48,038 nucleotides of DNA from Verrucomicrobiota bacterium (GTDB lineage Bacteria; Verrucomicrobiota; Verrucomicrobiia; Limisphaerales; JADLHS01). Both the position numbers and the translations under genes were made by a program. This document shows, piece by piece, positions 24,967-32,870 of the stretch (its first letter is position 1; each line of letters opens with the position of its first letter). The stretch spans positions 1 through 48,038 of the forward strand of contig JANXWY010000065.1 of NCBI GenBank assembly GCA_025350905.1. The letters run 5' to 3'. Below the pieces are notes generated by a model that had not been told where the DNA came from, did no database searches, and worked only from the letters and a program-made list of their open reading frames with translations.

Positions 24967-26355
24967 CTAAAGCGACCAGCCTGTCCGGTACTCGCTCTTG
25001 AGAAAGCTATTCGCCTCTTCGGAGTTGGTGAAGCGCAGGTTGCCGCCATCCCAGAGTAATCTTTTGGAAGTGAGTTCCTCGCGCAATTGCAGGCGCAACG
25101 CGACGTTGCCGAGCAAGACAACTTCCGTCAACGGTCCGGCCCAATCGAAATTGGAGCCGGCCGCCGCGCCCCCTTTGCAGGCCGCGAGCCATTCCTTGTA
25201 ATGGCCGATCGAGCGGGGCAGCTTCCGCGGCGGCACGCCGTATTCCTGCTGCCGCTTCGCCGGGATGAGCGCGTAACCTTTTTTTTGCGAGAGGATTTTT
25301 CCGTTGTCGCCGATGAACAAGTGTCCGTTGGCGCCCATTTCGGCGCCGGCCTCCAGCTCCTCGGGACGCGGCGGTCGCAATCCGCCGTCGGACCAGACCA
25401 GCTTGACCGGCGGCATTTCGCCGCGGGCCGGGAAGTGATAAGTGACCATCGAAGCTAACGGGTAGGTTTCCTTGTTCACGCGGCTCGAACTGGCTTCCAC
25501 ACTGACTGGTTGACCCAGCTTGAGTGCGCGGAAAACTGGATCGCAGGCGTGGCACCCAATGTCGCCCAGGGCGCCGGTGCCAAAATCCAACCACCCGCGC
25601 CAGCGGAACGGGAGGTAGGCCGGATGGTAAGGTCGTTCCGGAGCGGGCCCGAGCCACAAATCCCAATCGATCGTGTCCGGAACGCGCGGGGTATCTTTGG
25701 GCCGCTCCACGCCTTGGGGCCAATACTCGTTGAAAAGTCCGTTGGCCGGGCGATCCGTCCAGACGTGCACTTCGCGCACCGGACCGATGGCGTTGTCCCA
25801 GATCAGCTCGCACAATTGACGGGTTTCCTCCGAGGCCTGGCCTTGGTTGCCCATTTGGGTGGCGACCTTGTGTTCGCGCGCCGCCTGGGCCAATTGCCGA
25901 GCCTCCCAGACGGTATGGGTGAGCGGCTTCTCGCAATAAACGTGTTTGCCCATTTTGATCGCCGCCATCGCGATGATGGCATGTTGATGATCCGGCGTGG
26001 CAATGACGACGGCATCAATGTCCTTCTGTTCCGCCAGCATCTTGCGGTAGTCCGTGTGGATTTTCGCGTCCGGAAACCGGCGGAAGATACCGCCGGCGTG
26101 CGCCGAGTCGACGTCACACAAGGCGACGATGTTTTCGTCCGTCATCTGGCTGATGTCGTGTCCGCCCTGTCCGCCCACTCCGATGCCAGCGATATTCAAT
26201 TTCGCGCTGGGCGGTTGGCCGCCGCCCTGGCCTAGCACGTGGCGGGGCCCGATCATGGATCCCGCCGAGGCCAGGGCCGCGCCGCCAATAAATTGCCGGC
26301 GTGAAATCGGGTGGCCCGCCGGCCGGGCGATATTTTTGGCCGTGTTTGATGGCAT
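24967..26355 (-). CDS. Gfo/Idh/MocA family oxidoreductase, Tat-exported
   Basis: 462 residues, ATG 26355. The twin-arginine signal is SRRQFIGGAALASAG at 18-32, so it is folded with its NAD(P) before export. Rossmann motif AGIGVGGQGGHD, then ATPDHQHA and CEKPLTHTVWEARQ, the family's catalytic Lys segment. The C-terminal domain includes GALGDIGCHACDP, typical of the large Planctomycetes-Verrucomicrobia subgroup that acts on sugars or sugar derivatives. It starts 18 bases after the DUF1080 gene on the same strand, so the two are almost surely one operon. Substrate unknown. Confidence 0.9.
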   Translation of the reverse strand: MPSNTAKNIARPAGHPISRRQFIGGAALASAGSMIGPRHVLGQGGGQPPSAKLNIAGIGVGGQGGHDISQMTDENIVALCDVDSAHAGGIFRRFPDAKIHTDYRKMLAEQKDIDAVVIATPDHQHAIIAMAAIKMGKHVYCEKPLTHTVWEARQLAQAAREHKVATQMGNQGQASEETRQLCELIWDNAIGPVREVHVWTDRPANGLFNEYWPQGVERPKDTPRVPDTIDWDLWLGPAPERPYHPAYLPFRWRGWLDFGTGALGDIGCHACDPVFRALKLGQPVSVEASSSRVNKETYPLASMVTYHFPARGEMPPVKLVWSDGGLRPPRPEELEAGAEMGANGHLFIGDNGKILSQKKGYALIPAKRQQEYGVPPRKLPRSIGHYKEWLAACKGGAAAGSNFDWAGPLTEVVLLGNVALRLQLREELTSKRLLWDGGNLRFTNSEEANSFLKSEYRTGWSL

Positions 26356-26373
26356 AAGTCCTCCGGTTGCTGG

Positions 26374-26982
26374 TTATTTCAGTTCCTTGATCTGCAGATT
26401 GCGAAACCAGACCGTGCCGTGATCGCCCTGGAGGAAAATCGGACCGGGTTGGTCCACGTCATTGTCCAACTGGCCACCGGTGCCCTTGCGGCATTCGACG
26501 TTGTCGTGAATTTTCACGCCGTTAAGCACCACAGTGATTTTATCGCCGATGATCGTGGCTTCGGCGGTTTGCCATTGGTCGCCGGGCTTGGAAACAAATT
26601 TGTCCGCGGTTTTGAAATTGTAGAGCGCCCCATTGCCACCGAGGGAGACCGCCCCGCTAGCGAAGTCGCCCAGGATCTGGATTTCGTGCCGCCCCCGCAG
26701 ATAGAAACCGCTGTTTGAGTTGTCTGGCACCAGGTACTCGTACTTGACCGTGAAATTCTTGAATTTCTGGTCCGTCACCAAATCCGTGCCATGCTCGCCT
26801 TTGTTGACGGTGTTTTTCAGGACGCCCTTGTCAACCGTCCAGGAGTTAGGCCCCGCCGGGTTGCGGAGATGCCAGCCGCTGGTGTCCTTGCCATTGAAGA
26901 GGGGAGCGAAACCCTCCTCCGCCGCCCAGCCGAAGGCGAGGGACGGGGCGAGGAAGGAGAGAACGAGCAAGGCTTTTTTCAT
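26374..26982 (-). CDS. DUF1080 (3-keto-disaccharide hydrolase-like) exported protein
   Basis: 202 residues from ATG 26982 (MKKALLVLSFLAPSLAFGWA signal peptide); the open frame goes on to 27078 but the signal peptide fixes the start. Single DUF1080 domain with a concanavalin-like sandwich: GFAPLFNGKDTSGWH, DFTLKYEYL-like FTVKYEYLVPDNSNSGFYLR, GALYNFK, QWQTAEATIIGDKITVVLNG, and the C-terminal GPIFLQGDHGTVWFRNLQIK. Members hydrolyse 3-keto-glycosides or bind glycans. First gene of a two-gene operon with the Gfo/Idh oxidoreductase, which could make the 3-keto sugar, a pairing known from 3-keto-glycoside pathways. Confidence 0.88.
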   Translation of the reverse strand: MKKALLVLSFLAPSLAFGWAAEEGFAPLFNGKDTSGWHLRNPAGPNSWTVDKGVLKNTVNKGEHGTDLVTDQKFKNFTVKYEYLVPDNSNSGFYLRGRHEIQILGDFASGAVSLGGNGALYNFKTADKFVSKPGDQWQTAEATIIGDKITVVLNGVKIHDNVECRKGTGGQLDNDVDQPGPIFLQGDHGTVWFRNLQIKELK

Positions 26983-27142
26983 AATGAACCGAGGGTGGAT
27001 GGTTTTGACCGTCAATGTTTCGCGGGCCGATTTCCGGCTCGACGTCACTCTCATTAACGGATTAAACCCCAGCGTCAAGACTTCTCCGGTAATCCTTCAA
27101 GGCATCCGGGGTGCAACCGGAAGCGGCGGTCAACGATTCGTA

Positions 27143-27220
27143 CTTACGCTTGATCTTCATCGTGATCCTAATCCACTCCGTTGCTGGCAGATTAAGAAAA
27201 AGATTATGATTACGATTCAG
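27143..27220. repeat. A/T-rich imperfect palindrome, copy 1
   Basis: Starts CTTACGCTTGATC and ends around GATTAAGAAAAAGATTATG. It shares its start, its centre GATTAAGAAAAAG and its overall spacing with 44090-44170 upstream of rplK. The two ends can pair imperfectly. It lies between the divergent DUF1080 and lolC-like genes. Confidence 0.5.
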
Positions 27221-27309
27221 ACCAACGCTCGCTGTGCGGCGGTTTCAGTCACACCTCCTGCATTCCGCGTTCGTTGACACTCATGCACGCCGTGTCTAGC
27301 CTCCCGCCA

Positions 27310-28587
27310 ATGTCGAAACTGCCGTTTGAACTGATGCTGGCGCTGCGGTACCTGCGGCCCAAACGGACGTTTGTTTCGATCATCACGGTCATTTCCATCC
27401 TCGGCGTCATGCTCGGCGTGGCGGTACTCATCATTGTCATCAGCGTGATGAGCGGGTTCGATCACGAGTTACAGGCCAAGGTTTTCGGCTTCAATGGTCA
27501 CCTCAAAGTCGTGGCTGCACACAATCCGCCGATGGAAAACTATGCGCTGATCGCCAGCACGGTCGCTTCCAATAAAAATGTCCGTGGTGTTGCGCCGTTT
27601 GTCGTGAGCCAGGTGTTGTTGGAAACCCAGCCCGCCTCCGGTCAGGCCATGACGCGCGCGCCGGTGGTGCGCGGGATTGACCCGCAAGCAGAGCCCACAG
27701 TCAGCAGCCTCGGCACGAATATCGTGCAGGGAGCGTTCGACGTTTCGGGGCACGGGCTATTGATCGGCGACTCGCTCGCGGAAAGCCTGGAGTTGCGGGT
27801 GGGCGACCATGTGGCGGTGTTTTCCCATCAACAAATCCGGCAGTGGCGTGAGCAGGCGGGGAAGAAAAACGAAGTGGCCCCCCTGCCCGACGATTACGAG
27901 ATTCGCGGCATCTTCGATTCGGGCCACTACGAGTTTGATTCGCTGTTTGTCATCTCCTCGCTGGCCAACGCGCAACGGTTTAATGATTTGGAAGACAGCG
28001 ACAGCATCCACGGGCTCACCGTGCGCATTACGGATCCATTTCAAGCGACGGCCGTTGCGCGCGAATTGAAGCAGACGTTGGGGCCAGAATTTTGGGTGAC
28101 CACCTGGATGGAAGACAGTCCGATCATGATGGCGGTCATGGTGGAAAAAAGCATGATGCTCTACCTCCTGTTCTTTATTGTCATCGTCGCCGCTTTCGGC
28201 ATCACGTGCACGTTGATCACATTTGTCGTGATGAAGACGCGGGAGATCGGGTTGTTGAAGGCGATCGGGGCGTCGAACCGTCAGGTGATGTGGGTGTTCC
28301 TAGCGCAAAGCCTGATCGTCAGCATCCTGGGCGTGCTGGCGGGTCTTGGTTTGGGTTTATTGGCCATCGCCTACCGCAACGAATTTCTCGCGCTGATGCG
28401 CCGCTGGACCGGCCTCCAGCTTTTCCCGGCGGACATTTACGGCTTCAGCCAACTGCCCGCGCTCATTCTGCCCGGTGACATCGCCATCATTTGTGGCGGG
28501 TCGCTCGTCATCTGTTTGCTGGCGGCGGCGTTTCCGGCGCGCCACGCGAGCCGGTTGAATCCCGTGGAGGCGTTGCGCCATGAGTGA
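27310..28587 (+). CDS. lolC: LolC/LolE-type ABC transporter permease
   Basis: 425 residues from ATG 27310 (MSKLPFELMLALRYLRPKR). Membrane part of the lipoprotein-releasing system that lifts outer-membrane lipoproteins from the inner membrane to the LolA carrier. Topology fits: one N-terminal helix (SIITVISILGVMLGVAVLI), a large periplasmic domain (about 50-270), then three helices with the family FtsX motif near the C-terminus and LNPVEALRHE at the end. The typical GVMLGVAVLIIVISVMSGF is present. It overlaps the ATPase gene by eight bases (ATGAGTGA). Only one permease gene is seen, so it may work as a homodimer (LolF-like). Confidence 0.9.
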   Translation: MSKLPFELMLALRYLRPKRTFVSIITVISILGVMLGVAVLIIVISVMSGFDHELQAKVFGFNGHLKVVAAHNPPMENYALIASTVASNKNVRGVAPFVVSQVLLETQPASGQAMTRAPVVRGIDPQAEPTVSSLGTNIVQGAFDVSGHGLLIGDSLAESLELRVGDHVAVFSHQQIRQWREQAGKKNEVAPLPDDYEIRGIFDSGHYEFDSLFVISSLANAQRFNDLEDSDSIHGLTVRITDPFQATAVARELKQTLGPEFWVTTWMEDSPIMMAVMVEKSMMLYLLFFIVIVAAFGITCTLITFVVMKTREIGLLKAIGASNRQVMWVFLAQSLIVSILGVLAGLGLGLLAIAYRNEFLALMRRWTGLQLFPADIYGFSQLPALILPGDIAIICGGSLVICLLAAAFPARHASRLNPVEALRHE

Positions 28588-29263
28588 ACCGCTGCTTTCC
28601 GCCCGGTCGGTGACGAAAAACTATACGCTCGGTAAACGTTCGCTCGAAGTGCTCTGCGGCGTTTCGCTCGACGTGGCGCGGGGGGATTTCCTGGCTTTGC
28701 GCGGCTCTTCCGGGGCGGGCAAGAGCACGTTGCTCCATTTGTTTGGCGGACTAGATGCGCCGAGTGCGGGGGAAATCTGGTTCGCCGGGAAAGATCTCGC
28801 CCACCTGCCGGCGACCGAGCTGACCGCTCTGCGCAACCACAAAGTCGGCTTCATCTTTCAGGCCTATCACCTTTTACCGGAACTGGACGCGCTCGAAAAT
28901 GTCTGTGTCCCGGCCCGCCTGGCCCGCGTCCCGGTTGCGGTGGCGGCGAAGCGCGGTCGGGAATTGCTGGCGCGCGTTGGCTTGCGCGAGCGGGTGGATC
29001 ACAAACCCTACGAGCTGTCCGGCGGCGAACAACAGCGCGTGGCCATCGCGCGCGCGCTCATGAACGAACCGGAGTTGATCCTGGCCGATGAGCCGACGGG
29101 CAATCTCGATTCGCACACCGGCGCGGAAATCATCGACTTGCTCCTGAACCTGCGCGCCGATAAAAACACCACGCTCATCATCGCCACGCACGACGCCAGC
29201 GTTGCCGCGCGCGCGCCGAAAGTCGTGGAGCTGGTGGACGGTAAAATCAAAACCGACGGATGA
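28580..29263 (+). CDS. lolD: LolD-type ABC transporter ATPase
   Basis: 227 residues, ATG at 28580 overlapping the permease stop, so coupled in translation. Powers lipoprotein release with the preceding permease. Walker A GSSGAGKSTLLH, Q-loop FIFQAYHLLPELDALENV, signature LSGGEQQRVAIARALM, Walker B LILADEPTGNLDS and H-loop IATHDASVAA are all intact. Length and the NLD after Walker B are typical of LolD/MacB-type ATPases. The C-terminus VELVDGKIKTDG is normal. Confidence 0.93.
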   Translation: MSEPLLSARSVTKNYTLGKRSLEVLCGVSLDVARGDFLALRGSSGAGKSTLLHLFGGLDAPSAGEIWFAGKDLAHLPATELTALRNHKVGFIFQAYHLLPELDALENVCVPARLARVPVAVAAKRGRELLARVGLRERVDHKPYELSGGEQQRVAIARALMNEPELILADEPTGNLDSHTGAEIIDLLLNLRADKNTTLIIATHDASVAARAPKVVELVDGKIKTDG

Positions 29264-29335
29264 AAAGCTGAAGTGAAGCGGCGGCGACCACCGGAATTTT
29301 TTTGTGCCCCCGCACGCGCTTCCCCCCAAATCGCC

Positions 29336-29917
29336 ATGAGTCAAAATTACTGGGAACAACGTTATCAGACCGCCGACATGCCTTGGGAAAAAGGATCCCC
29401 GTCACCGGGCCTGGTGGATTTCCTGGCCGCGCAACCGGCGTTGCCCGGCGAAACGGTCTGCGTTCCCGGTTGTGGCACGGGTCACGACGCTCGCGAATGG
29501 GCGAAAGCCGGTTTTCGCGTCTATGGATACGACCTGGCGCCCAGCGCCATCAGTCTGTGCACCGAACGGACCCAGGCCGCCGGATTGCGGGCGGAATTTC
29601 GGTGCGCGGATTTTCTGCGAGACGAACCACCGTTTCCGTTCGACTGGATTTTTGAACACACGCTTTTCTGCGCGATCCAGCCGGGTGAACGCGACCTGTA
29701 TGTCCAGGCCGTGCGCCGCTGGCTTAAGCCGAGCGGCCATTATCTGGCCGTGAACTATCTCATTCCGGACACCGACGGCCCGCCGTTTGGCACTACCGCG
29801 GAAGAAATCCGACACCGGTTCTCGCCGCACTTCACCTTGAAATCCGACTGGGTACCGCGTTCCTATCCCAACCGGACCGGACAGGAGCGAATTTTTTGGT
29901 GGCAGAAGCCGGCCTAG
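29336..29917 (+). CDS. TPMT-family SAM-dependent methyltransferase
   Basis: 193 residues from ATG 29336 (MSQNYWEQRYQTADMPWEKG), which is the family's usual start; the frame is open back to 29273. SAM-binding motif I is VCVPGCGTGHDAREWA, followed by VYGYDLAPSAI, CADFL and EHTLFCAI. The family includes thiopurine, thiol-halide and chalcogen methyltransferases; C-terminal SYPNRTGQERIFWWQ also fits. It is 72 bases after lolD and 16 before the MFS gene on the same strand. Substrate not predictable from sequence. Confidence 0.86.
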   Translation: MSQNYWEQRYQTADMPWEKGSPSPGLVDFLAAQPALPGETVCVPGCGTGHDAREWAKAGFRVYGYDLAPSAISLCTERTQAAGLRAEFRCADFLRDEPPFPFDWIFEHTLFCAIQPGERDLYVQAVRRWLKPSGHYLAVNYLIPDTDGPPFGTTAEEIRHRFSPHFTLKSDWVPRSYPNRTGQERIFWWQKPA

Positions 29918-29933
29918 GGTTGGGCCGAACGCT

Positions 29934-31214
29934 ATGTCCGACCAGCCGCCGCCTGCCCCGCAACTGAAGTCTGACGCGTACGCCGTGCTGCGCAACCGCG
30001 ATCTCCGGGTTTATCTCACCGGCCGGCTGATTGCGATCATCGGGCAACAGATGTTCGCGATGGCGTTGGGCTGGGAAATCTACGAGCGGACGCGTTCGGC
30101 TCTGGCGCTCGGTTTCGTGGGCCTGACGCAAGTGATCCCGATGCTGATCTGCACGTTGCCTGCCGGCCACTTCGCGGACCTCTACAACCGCAAACGTATC
30201 ATTGTGCTGACGACGCTGATCCTGGCCGCCGTGAACCTTGCGTTGGCCGGCATCTCGGCCGCGCAGGCGCCGGTGCTGTTGATCTACCTCTGTCTCATCG
30301 TCACCGGCATGGCAAAGACGTTTTTGTGGGCGGCCAGCGCTTCGTTCCTGCCGCAACTTGTCGAGCGCAAGGACCTGTCCCGCGCCGTGACCTGGAGCAG
30401 CACCACGTTTCAAATCGGCTCCATCACCGGCCCGGCCGCGGGCGGCATCGTGCTGCACTTCACCCAGCACGCCGCCTGGATTTATGTGCTCAATGCGGTG
30501 GCGGCGGTGGTTTGCAGCCTGCTCGTCAATCGGGTTCGCCTGCATCAGGTGGCGGTCATCGCGGAGAAATTTTCGTTCAAGACGCTGCTCACCGGTTTTA
30601 GCTTTGTGTTTACCAACCGGATCATCCTCGGGATCATCACCCTCGACATGTTCGCCGTGTTGCTGGGCGGCGCCACGGCGCTGCTGCCGGTTTATGCCAA
30701 GGAAATTTTGCATGTCGGACCGTACGGGTTGGGCTTGTTGCAGGCGGCGCTCCCGGTGGGCGCCATCTTCTGCTCCTTTTTCCTGGCTCACCGCCCGCCG
30801 CTCCAGAAGGCCGGCCCCACGCTGCTCTGGGCCGTGACCGGCTTTGGCCTCGCGACCATTGTGTTTGGCTTGTCACAACAATTTTGGTTGTCGTTTGCCA
30901 TGCTGATGGTTTGCGGTCTGACCGACAACGTGAGCGTCGTGGTGCGGCACACCTTGGTGCAGTTGCTCACGCCCAACGAAAAGCGCGGACGCGTCTCCGC
31001 GGTGAACAACCTGTTCATCGGCACTTCCAATGAATTGGGTGAAGTCGAATCCGGCACCGTCGCGCATTGGTTTGGCCCGGCCCTGGGGAACACGATCGCC
31101 ACCGGCGCGATGATTGCGGTGGTGTCCGGCGGTGTGGGCACCATCGTCGTCGTGCTGGCGGTGGCCTGGCTCTGGCCGGAGATTCGGAGGTATGGACGGC
31201 TGGACGGGTCTTGA
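29934..31214 (+). CDS. MFS transporter
   Basis: 426 residues, ATG 29934, with about 12 membrane segments. The N-terminal half begins VLRNRDLRVYLTGRLIAIIG, then the conserved loop GHFADLYNRKRIIVL between helices 2 and 3. It resembles the enterobactin exporter/MFS_3 group (EntS-like), often drug or siderophore exporters, but no siderophore genes are present. SATFLPQLV-like ASFLPQLVERKDLSRAVTWS and the second-half loop TPNEKRGRVSAVNNLFIGTSNELG also match this group. It follows the methyltransferase by 16 bases, so it is probably co-transcribed with it. Confidence 0.88.
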   Translation: MSDQPPPAPQLKSDAYAVLRNRDLRVYLTGRLIAIIGQQMFAMALGWEIYERTRSALALGFVGLTQVIPMLICTLPAGHFADLYNRKRIIVLTTLILAAVNLALAGISAAQAPVLLIYLCLIVTGMAKTFLWAASASFLPQLVERKDLSRAVTWSSTTFQIGSITGPAAGGIVLHFTQHAAWIYVLNAVAAVVCSLLVNRVRLHQVAVIAEKFSFKTLLTGFSFVFTNRIILGIITLDMFAVLLGGATALLPVYAKEILHVGPYGLGLLQAALPVGAIFCSFFLAHRPPLQKAGPTLLWAVTGFGLATIVFGLSQQFWLSFAMLMVCGLTDNVSVVVRHTLVQLLTPNEKRGRVSAVNNLFIGTSNELGEVESGTVAHWFGPALGNTIATGAMIAVVSGGVGTIVVVLAVAWLWPEIRRYGRLDGS

Positions 31215-31340
31215 ATTGAAACGCCAACCACCGCACGGACATTTCAACGCCAAGTCGAAAAAGGGCCATGGCACCAAGGAATGCCCGTTGCGTTTGAAAA
31301 GCTGCCGATCAGCCGTGCTGAGGATAGCGTTTCTGCCTCC

Positions 31341-31544
31341 GTCCCGGAGGGACATGACGAGAAAAGCCCGGCGTTTTAACGCCGGGAACCAATCGCCAAC
31401 CCCGCGAGTCCCGAAGGGACGATTGAAGCAGGGATGATTGGGTGCGCCCGAGGTTGTGATTCAGCCGTCCCTGCGGGACTTGAATTCCTCCGCGGAAAAC
31501 CCGGCGTTGAAACGCCGGGCTATTGTCATTTGTCCCTACGGGAC
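31341..31544. repeat. Large foldback built from nested palindromes
   Basis: Six palindromes in mirror order: GTCCCGGAGGGAC (31341), CCCGGCGTTTTAACGCCGGG (31367), GTCCCGAAGGGAC (31408), GTCCCTGCGGGAC (31467), CCCGGCGTTGAAACGCCGGG (31500), GTCCCTACGGGAC (31532). The left 45 bases and right 45 bases are also inverted copies of each other. It fills most of the 373-base gap between the convergent MFS and cysteine desulfurase genes; no gene there. Confidence 0.85.
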
Positions 31545-31587
31545 GTAGCGCGGCTTTGCGGCGTGAAGTCAGCTTGGCCCTCGTGAT

Positions 31588-32721
31588 TTACTTCCCGCCA
31601 TGCACCTCGCCGTAAACCTTTACGATGCCTTTTTCCAACGCTTCCCAATCGGCCGCCGTGGTTTCCCAGCCGCTGCTGAAGCGCAGCACTTGCGTCACCT
31701 GCCCGGCTTTATAGCCCATCGCCGAGAGCACGTGGGACGGCTCTTCCTTGCCGGTGGTGCAGGCGGAACCGGTGCTCACCGCAAAACCGGCCTTGTCGAG
31801 GCGCGTGACCCAGCGTTGCTGGCCACCTTCGGGCATCAGGGCGGAGACTGTGTTCCACAAGCGCGGCGCGTGCAGGCCCACGACGGTGGAGCCGGGCACC
31901 TGGCGGAGCAGCAGTTTCTCAAATTTCTCCCGCCACACGCCGCGGGTTTCGTGGTCGCCGTTCCCGAGTTGTTTTTCGCGGGCATCCAGCGCGTCGAGCA
32001 GGGCGACGATGATGGGCAGGTTTTCCGTGCCGGCGCGTTGACCACGTTCCTGTTTGCCGCCGAAGAGCAGTGAATTGATTTTGCTTCGGTGCGGGACTTT
32101 AAGGAAGCCGACGCCGCGCGGGCCGCCGAATTTGTGCGCCGCGCCGGAGATGAAATCACAGTCGCCGAGGCCTTTGGCGGGCATTTTACCCAGCCATTGT
32201 ACGGCGTCGGTGAAGAACGGAACTTCGTAGGCCTGACAGATGGCGAGGAGTTCGCGCCAGGGTTGGATGACGCCGGTCTCGTTGTTCGCGGCCATCACGG
32301 CGACGACACCTGGGCGGGTGTCGGCCATTTCGGTGGCGAACCATTCCAGGTCCACCACGCCGTCGTGCGTGACGGGAATGGTCCTCACGCGTTTGCCGAA
32401 ATAGTGGTGCGACGAATCGTGAACGCACGGATGTTCGATGGCGCTGATCCAAACTTCGGCTTTCGCGTCGAGCGTGTGCGCGAAATGGTGCAAGGCCATG
32501 TTGTTGGCCTCGGTCGCTCCGCTGGTCCAAATGAGGTCGGCGGGATGGCAGCCGAGGTAATGCGCGAGTTTTTCGCGCGCTTCGGTCAGGGCTTTATGGG
32601 CCGCAAACCCGAACTGGTGCGGGCTGCTCGGATTGCCATGAATTTTCTCGGTCGCTTCGAGCCAGGCTTCACGCGCCTCGCGCAGGACCGGCGCGGTGGC
32701 GTTGTAATCGAAATAAAGCAT
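31588..32721 (-). CDS. Cysteine desulfurase (NifS/IscS family)
   Basis: 377 residues from ATG 32721 (MLYFDYNATAP), the standard family start; the frame runs on to 32874 through low-complexity sequence. PLP enzyme that moves sulfur from cysteine to its own Cys as persulfide, for Fe-S clusters or tRNA thiolation. PLP Lys is K197 in SGAAHKFGGPRG, and the catalytic Cys is C321 in STGSACTTGKEEPSHVL, the short-loop group II-like context. GNPSSPHQFG, ATEANNMAL and EHPCV are other family marks. No scaffold gene is nearby. It could supply sulfur for the Fe-S cluster of MutY or AddB, but that is general inference. Confidence 0.93.
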   Translation of the reverse strand: MLYFDYNATAPVLREAREAWLEATEKIHGNPSSPHQFGFAAHKALTEAREKLAHYLGCHPADLIWTSGATEANNMALHHFAHTLDAKAEVWISAIEHPCVHDSSHHYFGKRVRTIPVTHDGVVDLEWFATEMADTRPGVVAVMAANNETGVIQPWRELLAICQAYEVPFFTDAVQWLGKMPAKGLGDCDFISGAAHKFGGPRGVGFLKVPHRSKINSLLFGGKQERGQRAGTENLPIIVALLDALDAREKQLGNGDHETRGVWREKFEKLLLRQVPGSTVVGLHAPRLWNTVSALMPEGGQQRWVTRLDKAGFAVSTGSACTTGKEEPSHVLSAMGYKAGQVTQVLRFSSGWETTAADWEALEKGIVKVYGEVHGGK

Positions 32722-32870
32722 CGGCGGACAGGATAGGAAAAGCAGCGGAGGTGAAAAGGAGAAAGGGGGTGGGAGGGAAAAGGTGCAGGTGAGAAAGTGA
32801 GTCGGCGGGTGGGGAAAGTTGCTTCCGGAGCGCCGAACCCCGATTCGGCTTGGCTCGACAGCACCTCTCC

